64,000 bases of DNA, taken from Sporobolomyces roseus (Eukaryota; Basidiomycota; Microbotryomycetes; Sporidiobolales; Sporidiobolaceae). The stretch is from positions 4,030,001 to 4,094,000 of the forward strand of contig JADILM010000001.1 of the NCBI GenBank assembly GCA_016617785.1, read 5' to 3'. Below the pieces are notes generated by a model. That model searched no databases. It saw only the letters and a list, made by a program, of their open reading frames with translations, and was not told the origin of the DNA. Positions within the stretch are counted from its first letter, which is position 1. Every line of letters begins with the position of its first letter. This document shows positions 48,591 to 60,979 of this stretch, piece by piece. A program made the position numbers and the translations under genes.

Positions 48591-50523
48591 CAGCGGCTTG
48601 CTCCGCCGTGCGCTTCCGAGCGAGTCACATCCGAAGCCGCGGATTTTTCGGACTTTCAACTCTCTCTTCTTGTTCGTTTCCTCGGCTGAGCTTTGCTTCT
48701 CCCTCGCTCTTACTCACATCAACATCTAGCTTCAATCGTGCTCGTGCTACGGATCTTATGCCTGCCTTGACTCAAGTTGAAGCGTTTGAAGCTCCTCGTG
48801 GTATTCCCATTTGAGAACGATTCTCGAGCTACATCTCCTCGTGTTGTCTTTACCAGTACCAGCTATGCCGCCCACCTCTAGCGCTCTAGGACGTCTTGTC
48901 CGTCGCCGTCCATCTCTCCCTTCTCCACAACTATTTCGCTTTGATTCGACCGCTCCGAGTCGAATCTTCGTTTTCTACGCTTCCGATTCATCTCCCTCGC
49001 ATTGACTCCAGGGTCAGCTTCTTCTCCTACATCTCGGGCAACTGGCGCGCGATTCCACTAGACACTTAGCCCCGCCGTACGTATCTGCCAGTCTCGTCTC
49101 CTTTTTCGAGTTTCGAGCTCTGCCCCGCTCTGGCATGTCAGCCTCTTCCCCGCTGGCCTATTCAAAGTGGTCTGAAGGTGCCCATACTCGCATGCTGTCG
49201 AACGAACGAACGACTATAGAGTCGAACAAATCGATTCAATATCCAACTTTGATCCCGCTTTCGAGCATTCTCTCGCTTTCACCTTTCCACTCCTCACTCA
49301 CGCCATCACCACCAATCCAGCCACGCTACCACAGTCTCATGCAGCCAGCTCCACCCCATCTCTCCTTCGGTTCACATCGATATTCCTCTCCAGCTTAAAC
49401 TCCAGATCTCCTGCAGCGTTCCACCCGTCCACACTCTGCGTCACACAGCCACCCTTCCACACATTGCACTCTCGCACCCTACTCTACAACATTCTCTCAG
49501 CCTCACAATAGCACCGCTCGACATTCACAACTCATCTTCACCTCGGCCTCATCTCATCTCAACTCCTGCATTCCGACCTCATCCCCTCCTCAGCTCCACT
49601 CTCCCCTAGCACTCGCTTGCACCCCTTCCCACCTTCGATCATCCCTCCACCGACACTGCGGTCTCTCAGAGTTCTCCTTCTTTTCACAGCTCTCACTTTC
49701 GCTTTTCTTCGACCTCCATCAACTCAGCTCACCCTGTACCCTGCCAGACCCTCCCTGTTACTGGCAGCGAGGCACTGCCCGTTACTCTTTGTGGGCTCCT
49801 CTCTCCTTTCGCAACTTCTCCTTTCCCTGTTCAATTCCGCCTCCTCTTCCAAGGCTTCAGGTTCGTCTCTCCTGAATCCATTCGACTCGACCCCGTGGCG
49901 CCTATTTCGAGCCTGAAAATCCGCTCCTTCGCTCGGCTCCCTCGTTCACTTCGCTCTTTGCTTTTCTCTTGATCCCGTCAAGTCGTCTTTCGCAACTTTC
50001 AAGCACTGCTTGAATCGTTCTCATCGTCTACCTCCCTGTTCTTGTCTTTCAGACCCCTTTCAGGCATCTCTCTCTCTCTCTCTCATGCCTCAACTAACTC
50101 TCCTATCGAAATTCAGCACTTCTCCGGTTCGTCATTCGTCTCTTCGCATCTTTATCGACGACCTCCTCCCTCGACTCTGGACAGCGTACGTCTTCCCGTT
50201 AAGTGGCCCCTATCGTGAAGCGTAGTTCTGTCTCAAACGAGTCAGCGTTCCTGAAAACTCTCGCTTTCCTCGGTCTCGGGCAATTCTGGCTTCGACTTTC
50301 TTTTGACTTTCTCCTCTCGCTCTTATCACTTTCTTCAACTTCTCGAACAACACGACTACTCGCGTTATCTATCACCTTCTGTACCTCTCATTCAGTACAC
50401 AGGCTATATCCCCTTCTCCTTGAAGTCCGCGGTTGCGTCAGTCCACTTTCTCTCGCATCTCTCAACCTTTCTTGACCTGACTCCCCTCCACAGACCTACA
50501 GACCTACTTCCTGACTCCGAGTC
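48591..50523. other. Intergenic, 1.9 kb, pyrimidine-rich, no supported gene
   Basis: The plus strand is extremely C/T-rich from about 49250 to 50500, which keeps several plus-strand frames open for 80-130 codons. They overlap each other and have repetitive Ser/Leu/Pro/Arg translations, so I treat them as composition artefacts. The right end is the 5' region of the gene at 50524. Confidence 0.45.
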
Positions 50524-51611
50524 ATGGTTCGTACTTCATCCCGAAAGACTATCAAGTCACAGAAGGTCACAGAATGGGAGGAGAGGGAGCTCCAAGTTAA
50601 TCAAGAGATCGCTCGCGGTCGACTCAGGTCGGAGAGCCCAAACGACTCCCAAGAACCTTCCACTAAGAAGATCAAGACAGCAGCTACATCCAAAAGAGCT
50701 TTGAAAGTAGCTAAATCTGCTCAAATCAACTCGAAATACCTTCAAACTCCCAAAGCCCCTTCTGCACTCTCGCTACCTCTACCGAAGCAGAAAGCAAAGA
50801 GTAGTGCAACTGCTCAGAAGACCACGGCGGTCAAGAACTCAGGTGAGTGCTCTCCCCTCCTTTCATTTTCGCTTTACTTCTTGCGCTGAAACCTTTCCCC
50901 TTCGCTTCAACTTATGTAGCCATACCTGCAACTCCGACTCCTCCCTCACGCCGCTCAGTCTCCCCTCTCCCACTCCCTCGCGCCAAACGAACCAAAACCA
51001 ACAAATCCAACCAGCAGTCCCGCCCCTCCCAACGTCCTACCTCTTCCCTCTCGCTCTCGAATTTCAGAAACGACCTCCCCTCTCCTTCCGCCACCGCCAT
51101 CGTCGCTCCACCTGTACCTTCTCCCCTCGCACCTCCTCCTCTCCCTCGCCCTCGCACTCAATGGTCACCCTCTATCGAGTGTGCACCTTTCACCCCTCCC
51201 ATCCCTCTCAAACTCTATCTAATTGGAGGAGAATTCGACGTCAACTTACCGCTCCAGACGGATATCCTTCCTTCTCAGCTCACGAGCTTCTCCCTCACCG
51301 CATTCGGACTCGAGCAACTCCTCGATTGGATCCTCGAGAGCCCATCGTCGGTCCAGGTCTTTGCGATGCACCCGCCCAAGCTTCCGTCTGTCAATTTTGA
51401 TCACCTCGAGACTCTTGGCATTCACCAAACGGCGACTTTGAAATCGATCGACAAATCTCAAAATCGCAACACTGACTTTTGCATTGTCCCCTTCAAAAAA
51501 CACGCTGAGCTTATCCAAACGAAACGACCTGAGGCGATCGACCTGCTCCTTCGCTACCAGCCTCAACAGACTCCTCCGTACCTCCTCATCCTGTACCATC
51601 AATCCTCATAA
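50524..51611 (+). CDS. Unrecognised protein of 336 residues with basic proline/serine-rich N-terminal half
   Basis: Two exons, 50524-50842 and 50920-51611, join through a GTGAGT...TAG intron. The first half is Lys/Ser/Pro-rich with several basic clusters (KKIKTAATSKRALK, RAKRTKTNK) that could direct it to the nucleus. The second half contains a more ordered segment, LKLYLIGGEFDVNLPLQ, then FGLEQLLDWILES, ending LLRYQPQQTPPYLLILYHQ. No enzyme motif, membrane helix or zinc motif is seen. I cannot assign a function. Confidence 0.65.
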
Positions 51612-52137
51612 TCCCATCACCTTCTCCTCTACTTCGTCTGTTTCTGTACTTTGTTGTTTCTTTTCAGCTTACACATCCCGCATAATACTCGGTTCCATCT
51701 TCATAGCATTTTGTGTATCCTTTCCCCTCTCGCTCTCTCTCTCAAAATTGTAAACGAAATCGCTCCTCATTAGTTCTTCATATCATTTCTCCCTTCTCGG
51801 AACACGACAGCTATCTGTAGGGTCCACTCGACGTCGAGTGCTCAGGATCCTTGACGTCGAGTGCTTAGGATCCCTTGAAGAATCTCACTAACGACTGCTT
51901 TCCTTTCTCTTTCGAAGCTCAACGATCTCGCATTCTCTCTCAAATCGAATCCAATGCGTTCCTCTCACTCACAGCTCCTCTCGCTTACGATGATAAACTC
52001 TTCTCGATGATGTTACGTCTATAATACATAATCAGATTTCCAAACTCAAACTTGACGGACTTTACCAGGCCAGCTGAATTCATCCTTACTCGGATCACTG
52101 CATCGATGTTCGGGAGCTGTACAATTTCAATTCTCTC
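51612..52137. other. Convergent intergenic region
   Basis: The 3' flanks of the plus-strand gene at 50.5 kb and the minus-strand protease-polymerase gene meet here. AT-richer than its surroundings, with no coding signal. It contains the palindromic repeat at 51825-51876. Confidence 0.5.
51825..51876. repeat. Perfect 16-base palindrome plus two imperfect direct repeats
   Basis: CACTCGACGTCGAGTG at 51825-51840 is its own reverse complement. The right half begins a 23-24-base unit (GACGTCGAGTGC then CAGGATCCTT) at 51830-51852. It recurs with one substitution and one insertion at 51853-51876 (GACGTCGAGTGC then TTAGGATCCCTT). The element lies between two convergent gene ends. Confidence 0.8.
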
Positions 52138-55100
52138 TCAGTATAGTCTAGGTCTGCATCTTGCGAAGCGTGAGAACGTACGACAGTAAGGTAGACCTAA
52201 CAACTCGTAAACATCGCGATCGCTGTGAATACCCTCGATTCTCATTGGCTTCCGAAGTACCCATTCGTCGATGCGATACGCTCCCAAGGGATGAAGGCAT
52301 ATACCCCTGCGAGAGTAAACAGACCTTTATCAGCCAGGTAGAAGAGAAGCAGAGAACCGAGAACGAAATGATTGCTCAACTCACCTCGAATTCGCAAATC
52401 GGAAGATGGCGTCTCCGTAACTCGCAGAACAGCTCAAGTAGAAGGAATAGACTGCTCGGTGCTTCTCCTCGACGAAGAAGAATTCGCCGAGGTAGTCCTT
52501 TCCTCGATACCTGAGTGTGACTCGTACAAACCAGCAGTAAAGGAAGAGTTTTGGGCATGTTCCGGGTACATCGCCTTCGGGTGAGAACGGCAAAGGCTCA
52601 CGAATCTCACTCCAGCATTTGGTGACCAGCCCTGTTTGAAATTGAATGGATCAGCGACCTTTTTCGAAAGAGCGGAACCCGACGGGACTCACCAGCGATT
52701 CCCCAAGCTTTCAAGCATCTCAAAATTCTCTCTCTATCAACCTTGATCATCGAGATAAGCCAATCACTGTCATGAGAGCTGAATCGTAGCCGATACAGAC
52801 TATAATTTTCAGCTCAACGAAAGTCAGTTACATCCCGACTGTTCAAGCTTCGACTTTGATTCGACGTACCTTCCGCGAAGCATGACGAGTACTTCTAGAT
52901 CTCGGCACTCGAGCGAGATTTCTCCGAGGAGCCGGTCGAGAAGCTTGAGAGCGACATCTCGTGGAATCACTCTGCGCCAGATCTCTTGCGAATTAGCTCT
53001 CAGAATCGTGCTCGGAACGATGAACAAAGATACAGACCTTTCTGTACGATTTAGGATCCACCGTTTCTGTTCGATAGTACATTCCGGCAGTTTCGCGAAA
53101 TCCTCGATGGTTCTTGTTCCCTTCGCATGCACGATCCCGATCAAACGACGACCTACAGGTTCATCTCACAATCGTCAGTCTTGACACTCTACTGAGAGAG
53201 ACGCGTATCATTGAACTCACCGATTGAGGGTATCCCCGAAAGCTCCAACTTCTCCTTGAATTCTGCTGAACTGAGGATTTCATCTACTCCGCACACACTC
53301 GTTATCAGCCTCGCTCTTATAGAGATAGTAGAGGAAGAGTTACGTACTCGCACGAGTCCTCCCATGTCCCTTCAGTAACAACCCCTCCAGATCGAACAGG
53401 AAAGTTCCCTTGAGTTTCGGCTGCTCAACATACTCAAGATCAGCGGAAGCTGACCATAAGTCTGACTTGAACGTACAGGTCGAATCTCCAGCATTGGTTT
53501 GAGATCTTCCAAAGTCGTGACTTTCTTTGAGTAGACCAAAAATCGGAAAACCCTCAGAAGGTATCGTTCAGTATCGTAGTATAGGGCTTCCTTCCCTTCT
53601 TCGACTTGAGCTACATCCTCGTAAGCTTTGTTAGTTTCAGGTTCACGAAGACAAGCTCTTCTCAACGCACCCAAATTCCAACGATGAACGAGGCAGAACA
53701 CCTCCCATATCTCGACCAATCCCAGGTTCTTACAGTCCTCATACGAGTAGGAGTGCTTCACTAGCTCGATTCCGTCTCTACTGGCGCGAGCAAGCTCTTC
53801 AGCTCCTCCAGGAACCTTTTGGTAGGACTTCTTGCGTTGCGAAGATACAGTCGCTCCTGCTGTCATGCTGCTGAACTTTGTCGTTGCTGTAGCGTGAAGC
53901 GATGAGTCAGTACTCGTGAGATCTCGCTTCCGAGATCCTTGAGACAGACTACTCACATCGTTGTCGAGGATCGGTGATTTCCGCCGGAATTCTAATCCTG
54001 CTCAAACCAGCGTTCCCTTCACCAATCCAGTGCGGTTGCGGAGAATCTACTCTCGAATATGTAAGCTCGATTCCCACGCATCAGACTATTGCGAAAAGTG
54101 AACTTACTTCGAACAAGAGGAGCTTTTTCTGTCGAGACCGTTTCCTTCTCCTCGTTCGAATCTTGAACGTCGAATTCCTCCAGCTTTCTTGGCTTCTTAC
54201 TCTTCGTTGTTGCAGAACGCTTCCTCATTCCGAACTTCGCTCGTTTTCCTTCTTCCCCTCGTTTCGCCGGTTCAGAAGCTCTTTCGGATCGAGCTGCTAC
54301 GAGATGAGGGAAAGAGCCGTCGGTAGGTAGAGCCAGCGCCGCCGATTCGTCTTCGGTTTGTCGATCCATTGACGAAGAAGCTACCGCCGTTCGAAGTCTT
54401 GCTGTGTTTGCTTGATTCGAGTGAGGAGTCGAGGGATGATTCGTTCCGGCGAGGGAAGACGAAGGAGGACGTTGAGGAGGGAGGGAAGACATAGATGGCG
54501 AAGAAGGCGAAGGAGGCGAAGATCGGATTTGAGAGGGTTCGGGTTGAAACGAGCGATCAGCGAAAGGCATGTCTGCGTCAGAATCATGCTCGTCCCCTTC
54601 TGCCGATCCTCGATGATTGCTGCCGATCACAAATGAGAGTAGTCAGCTTACATCCCGCGTCGGAAAGTTTGAAACCTCGAGAGAGATTGTGAGAGTTAAA
54701 CGACTTACTCGTCTTTTTGAGTTGAGCGAGGTTGATGTTGTTTCTCTCGATGAGTACCCTCGAGCGACGCTATAGCCATCAGCGAGTCAGCGTTCGTAGC
54801 GAAGAGATGTACGATAGAACCGAACAGATCTGCGTACCAAAGATAGCCATTTCGATTTCTCGACTCTCCCTCTCGTCGATCTCCTCCTGCACAGGAGCTG
54901 CTGCGGCCCCTGGACCGAAGCGAGAACTTGATCGAGCTCGAAGACTGGGTCGCGAAGCCGACGAGACTGGTGCGAGTGCTGAGAGTTACGAACGAGGTCA
55001 GTTCGAACGAGGTCAGTTCATTCAAGTTATCGAAAGAACAGACTGGAAGACTCACCCTTGACTGCTTGCAAGCTCAGCGATGTAGATCCTGGACTATCAG

Positions 55101-58100
55101 TCTGCGGGAGTCACGAATCCTTGAGTCAAAAGGAATGAGACAGCCTGAGTCGAAAGTAGAGACGCACTCGTTGCGCGAAGATTAGACGGGCTTCGAGGGT
55201 TGAATCTCCTTTGAAGTACCTCGGCTTATAAGGAGCGAGGTCATCGACTACGATCCATCGTCCTTCTACAAAGACCAATGTCCAGTAATGGTACCCGGAC
55301 TTTGCGCACAAAACGACCGAGGTCATCGAGTAGGTCTATTGATGGGCGAACGAGTCATCAGCCAGCGACTCGTAACAATATGCCTCGTAGCTTACAGCTT
55401 CCTCTCCGTTACTGAGTCTGACTCTGAAAGGTTTGAGAGGCAGGATTCCCTTGTGATTCTCGGTCATAAGTATAAGATGCATCGGTAGCGTGTCGATGTC
55501 CTTACGCAGCTTGCCGTGACTATCGTCGAAAGCCCATTGTGAGTAAAGTACTTGCAGCACAGAGAGAGATGTCAGACAGAGCTTACCAAGTTTCGCATTC
55601 AACGTCCCAATTTTCGAGCGACGATTTGAGCATACTCCCGAGGTCGAATACCACCGATCCTCTCGAGATCAGCGGCGTGATGAGACTCGTGACCTTCCGA
55701 GATTCCGTACATACTTCGCAAACCGTCGACAACTTGACACCGATTTGATCCTTGAGCCTTTGGTCGGCGTTCGAAAGAAGGGCGTGAACAGCTTCGGTAG
55801 CATCAGCTCGGTGATCCTCCCGTGGTCTCTGTTCGGTTCCAGGTGCTAGAGAGCGAAACGATGGCATCAGATCGATGAACCAGGGAAGGAACCGTGACTT
55901 TGACTCACGAAGTACTCGATTCGCAGCGTTTAATGAAGCTTCCTGCGTTCGAGCGACCTTGTAAAGTTCTCCAAGAGCGCGGCCGCCGGGGTCTACACTC
56001 AAGGTGTCTCGTCAGCGCCAACTCTCTGAGGTAAAAGAAGAAACGTACCTTTCGAGTTGATCATGAGTTCGAAAATGAGGGGAATCACCCCAAACGCTAC
56101 TGCGATTGCGTCAAACCAGCAGCAATTCGATCCATTAATGAATCCGTACGTCCTCTCGATTGCTGCGAGTATGGCTCTGGGATCATTGCGAGCGGAGTCG
56201 TTTCCGCCAGCGTTGTCATCCGATTCGACGATTCCTCCGTTGTCCATTCGAGATGACTTCGTCGAAGTAGACGAACCGGGATGAGGTGTCGACGTCGAGA
56301 CTGTTCGAGTCGAAGCTGGATCGCTTGATCGAGAAGGATTAGCGGTCGAGAAGCTCGCGCGTGATTGATAGTCTTCTCTTTGCAGTTGGACTTTATCTGC
56401 TCGAATTCCGTTGATCAGACCTGTCAGTTCACTTCCCTGAGTGTTGTATTCGAGTCGAAAACGGGCTCACCGAGTAAAGGATTCCTAAATTCCTGCATCT
56501 CCTCCTGATAATCCTCTCTCAATCGTTCGTTACTTCCCTTACCCCCTCCCTCGCCCGTCTCATCTTCCGATTCTTCCCTCCTAGTCCTGTCGATTGAGAG
56601 CTTGACTACCTCGTTCTCTTTCTCGGTCTCCTCCTCCCGACGTTGAGAGCTGTTTTCGGCGGCAGTTGTAGATGTCACTGGTCGAAGCTCCCTGATGATG
56701 GAAGGTAAGGGTAGTCGGTGCGTCTGAGTCGAGATGTTCTGATAGTCGAGACCTTCGAAGTATTTCAGATTTCGAAGATATGGAATAGCGTTCTCCGGTT
56801 TGGTACCTCCGAAGTTTTTGTCGAAACCTCCAGTCTTGTCGCTCCAAATCGGGTCGAGGGACGAACGAAAGTGTGAAAGCTCGAAGAGTATGAATTGATC
56901 CTTCGTCGGAACGTTGGGATTTTCACGACGAATTCGCTTACGTTGTTCCAACGAGAAAGCTTACGATCGAGGACCGGGTGCGATGACTTGAACCGTTATG
57001 TGTGTCGCATAATCTATGAACTCCATGCTGAAGATAAACAGGCGGAAACTGTCGTAGTAATCCACGATAGGTTGAAAGTCGAACTCGGCGTTGTAGAAAC
57101 CGATTTCCGACCATCGCTGTTTGTATGTTTCCATGTCGGATACCTCCTCTATCTCTCGACCTTGCACCCTGACCTCGCACATATCCATCCCGTTGGCGAA
57201 TTCGGGGAGTGTGGACGGGAAGAGGATATCCTGATGTTCCATAATCTTTGCTTTCTCCCGCATGACGGCAGCTTGACGAGCCGAATACGCAGGGGTCCCT
57301 TGAGGGTGTTCAGATCGAAGGGCGTCCATTAGTTGCCACTTCTGGTTCAGTGAATCGATCCCACATGGTCCTCCTGCGATACTTGCTCCTGGAGTCGCTT
57401 GAGCGGGGTACTTGCGAATTCGCTCTTCCCTTGCGAGTTTCTCCAACTCGGTCTCGCCAGTCCATTCCCTCCCAACCACCACTTCCTCGTACTCCTCCTC
57501 AAGCGTCGGCCCGGTGAATAATCCGTCATCGTAGTCCTCCTCGTTTTCATTCCCAAAAGCATCCGACATCTCATCATCGCTCCCATCCTCACTCCCTGCA
57601 CCACGTCGCTGTCGTACTGGCAGATTTGGAGAGTCTCGAGACTTGTTTGGCGCAGATGTGAGTTTGGGAGAGAGATTCGTGAAGGGGGTAGTAGTCGAGG
57701 CGGAAACGGGGGACTTGTTCGTCGTTGAAACGGATCGATTCGAGGGTGAGGAGGCTGGCGGGGCTTTGGTACATTGTCGAGGAGTGCGAGGAACATTGCG
57801 GCTAGCGCTCAGAACGTAAGAGTTGGAAGGGAGAGGAGAGGGTTTAAGCTCGGGGAAAGCCTCTACTTCTCGAGTTTGCGCGTGAAGGATGGTCTCAGGG
57901 CTGACGGAGGCGACGGCTGCGGTGGCTGAATCATGAATCGGGTCTGTGTGAGGTCGAGAGGGGGACGAGTCCGGCTTCACGGCTGCCGAGTAGGTTTGAC
58001 CAGGTCGGCGGAGACAGAACTTCGAAGGTTGTCGCGAGGGGAGCTGAGAGGATGGACTAGCGAGGGGAGAATGAGCTGGAGCTGGTGTAGGGAGAGTGAC

Positions 58101-58544
58101 ACTGTTTGCTACTGAAGTCGATCCTGTAGTCCTCACATCGCCTCCATTTCCTCCGTTCTTTCCGATCCTGACCTTCTTCTGCCTGTCTCCTCTTCCGGGT
58201 ACCACCATGGATGATAAATCTGCGTTGAAACTCCCCTCCAGCGAGCGACGTCGATTGGGTTGAAAGTCGATTTGAGAGTGTGGTGTGGGAGGAGGAGGAA
58301 GTTTGCGAGGAAGAGGGGGAACTGCTGTCTTCTGCTGCGGCCTTTGGTCTTGGTACTGAGAGTGATGCCTCTTGATGACCGTCGTCCAGTCAGGTTCGTA
58401 GGGGACCGCTTCGACTTTCGATTTGGGAGAACAGAGTTTGATAGGTTCAGTCTTGATCTGAAGAGCTCCTGTTCGCGTAACTTCAACTTTTGAGAACATG
58501 CTGGGAGTTGAAGTGGCAGAGTGACTAGAAAGTGGAGCAAGCAT
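52138..58544 (-). CDS. Ubiquitin-specific-protease-like domain joined to a divergent family-X DNA polymerase
   Basis: About 19 frame-consistent exons run from 58544 to a stop at 52138 (roughly 1,700 residues if one gene). The N-terminal ~530 residues are disordered, Ser/Pro-rich, with acidic patches. The protease part has a Cys box GFINGSNCCWFDA, a zinc-finger pair CEVC and CETC, and a His box YHYWTLVFVEGRWIVVDDL, as in C19 deubiquitinases. After a low-complexity linker with a basic cluster (RKRSATTKSKKPRK) comes a Pol X-like region. It has a helix-hairpin-helix IGRRLIGIVHAKGTRTIEDF, IPRDV, and near the end SDRDVYELLGLPYC, the hallmark close of Pol beta/lambda/mu proteins. The active-site GSYRRG segment is absent; RDLEVLV stands where GDVDVLI is expected. 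An in-frame TAA near 56968 must be removed by a short or unusual intron. Otherwise 58544-56961 is a separate 527-codon gene. Start codon and unity of the locus need transcript support. Confidence 0.65.
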
Positions 58545-60581
58545 GTTGTGAGAGGGAAAGGAGAGAGAGCGAAAGAGCGAAATTTCAACTCACCTTCAAC
58601 CTCTCGTTCAATTATATCTGAAGAATCGGTTGCTGTACTCCACCAAGCTGTAACAGCGAGTGAAAGCTCTCTCCCTGCCCACACCTGATGACGCTGACTC
58701 CCTCTCTTCCTCTCGTTCCCCTCCTCCAGCTCGACCCTTCACAACTCGCTAGACCTCGGAGCACGTCCACAGCAGCTTGACAAGACTCTCAGATTGATCC
58801 CCTCTCGCGACTGAACCCTTCCAGCACCTCATGACAGCTCCTCTTCTCCTCCTCACTCAACACCTCCAACTTTTCCCCCACCTCGCCAGACGAGGTGAAT
58901 CCGGTTGTACGAAAGAGTAGTAGATTACATCTAGAATCAGGGCTGATTACACTGTGAAGAGAGAGGGAAGGATTAGTGAGTGACCTCATTCGCTGATTTG
59001 GGATTCCCTCGAAACCACCTCTGATAGCTCATCTAAACCCTCTGATCTATAGTTTGATCCATATAGATCACCATACGAGTGTTTCCAGCTTGCTTGTAGC
59101 GTTGTTGGTTGAAATCCTCGAAGACGACGATTCCTCGATTGCCCATTCTCCAACCTCTCCTTATGGCGTCTCGAGAGCTTAGGTTGTTGCTTCTGGGTCT
59201 CCTAATCACCATTCTCCAGCTAGCTCCGACGATTCCCATCTTCCTTCGCTCTGTCGAATGACTCGCTTTGGTTTCGAAAGATTGGAATCACCAAACAAGA
59301 CTCCAAGATTCGAGGGAGATTCCTTCGAGAGGGAGGTCGAAATTTTCATGTGGATGAGCGGTGTGTTCAGACGATGTCGAGTAGTGAAGAGTGGGTAAGA
59401 TTCGGAAGGCCCTCCTCCAATGGCCTCCAACCTCTTCGATCCCAACGAATTTTCCCCTCTTCCTCCCCTTTTCTCTCCTCCTTCAACCTCTATCGGTCTC
59501 TTACATCCTACTCAGCAGCTGCACCACTCAGTAAGTCCCCATCGACTCTCTCTAGATACTGCACGGGTTCATTCGTGTGCGAGGATCGAGGTTTCGAAAA
59601 CACGTCGTTCTTTAGAAGGTGCCCAACAAGACTTCACTAGCCAATGACGCATCTGATGACGGTCTCGAGGACCCACTCACGATCGATTACTCTTGAAGCC
59701 CTCGTTCCTTCGCACACGATGAACTTCGCCGCACCTAGCGAATCTTTTACTGACCGTTTTCGTTCTCTTCGCTGCTCACAGTGTCTTCTAGTGTGCAGTA
59801 TCGAATAGTACATCTCGAGAATACTACTCAATCTGCCGCTCCACCATTATCTCGGTGCTCCGAGTTCGCTTTCGCACCGTCAAACGTTGCTTTCGCAGCT
59901 TCGGCTCGAGGCTCGCTCTTGCGTTCCCCGCTCTGTGCTATTCCACTCGCCCGATGGGTTCCGACTGCTTCGCTCACGTCGCTGCTGCTCCTCGGCTTTC
60001 CAACGTAAGAATGGCAGCTGAAGAGACTTCGTTTCTCGAGCGTCGAAAGAGTTCGGCGTTTCTCGACTTTCGTCCGACGCACGCTGACCTATTCTTTAAC
60101 CCCTTCGATCGAGAGTCTTCGCGCTGATCAACTCAAGCCGAGCAGCCTCTCGATAATCTCTCTTCGGGCGCCGCTCACGTTGATTCGAGTGAGAAATGAT
60201 TTCGATATTTTCGTAAGAATAAACACGGGGACTGATAAAGAGACGAGAACCAGATACAGCACCGAAAGTTGCACCTCCCCTTGGTGCTTCTCGATGGAAT
60301 CCGAAGACTTTTTTGATTTACCCGAGTTTTCGGGAAAACAGATCGAGAGCATCAGTCCCCCAAGTTCGATACGAAAAGTCGATATCCTTCTTCAGGATTC
60401 GCGGGGAACGAGATTTGGTCGAGTCATTTGCGATTCAGGTATAACAACAGACTGAGTTAAGAGCGTGAAAATCAGCTCACCGACTCGAGCAGTTTTCGAA
60501 GAATCGCAACTTACCGTTTCCTTCTTCTTCCTCTGTTCTCTTCCATCTCGAGGTCTCAATCTTTCGAATCGCCGGATCGCA
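58545..60581. other. 2 kb with exon-like fragments, no assembled gene
   Basis: Minus-strand pieces look partly coding: 59239-59033 (contains GNRGIVVFEDFNQQRYKQ) and 58989-58789. A segment at 58684-58590 is bounded by CAG and GTGAGT. On the plus strand 59420-59647 opens with MASNLFDPNEFSP. I could not link any of these through convincing splice sites, so none is called. Confidence 0.35.
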
Positions 60582-60979
60582 TCAGCCTTGGGGGATAGAG
60601 TCTGGCTTTCGTTCCGTCTGCTCCGTCTCCGTTAAGGGATTCGAGTCGTTCGCATTTCGTGGTCGATTCGGCAGACGCGGCTCATAGCCTGCAGGATTTT
60701 CACTACCCTGATCAGCTGAGTAGGAAGCGATGGATGCGGTCACGAGAACGTACGATAACTTTGATTCCTCAAGGTATCGTGCATCGAGCGAAACCCTTTC
60801 TCATTCTCCAGCCTCTCGAATCGCTCCCAACGATACTCGATCATCTGCTCCGCGATAGACTGATCCTCCTCCTCTCGACTGATCTGAGCTTCTTCTCTGA
60901 CTCCTCGGCGTCGATGCCAGGTCTCGAATTTGATCTGATAGTTCCTCGAGCTATTTCGAAACGAGGTCGACTCCTCCAT
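60582..60979 (-). CDS. Possible small Glu/Arg-rich protein (about 110 residues) or 3' end of a larger gene
   Basis: Exons 60979-60754 and 60688-60582 join in frame through a GTACGT...CAG intron containing CAGCTGATC. The product begins MEESTSFRNSS, has a Glu/Arg-rich likely helical middle (RREEAQISREEEDQS-type composition, ending ERFERLENEKG), and finishes with a Pro/Thr/Glu-rich tail. It has no recognised domain. A stop lies a few codons upstream of the ATG in frame, but an upstream exon could still splice in, so it may be the 3' end of the exon-like region at 61.3-61.7 kb. Confidence 0.4.

Noticed and set aside
49250..50500. Several 80-130-codon plus-strand ORFs
   Set aside because: They arise from an extreme C/T strand bias, overlap each other in different frames and show no conserved motif.
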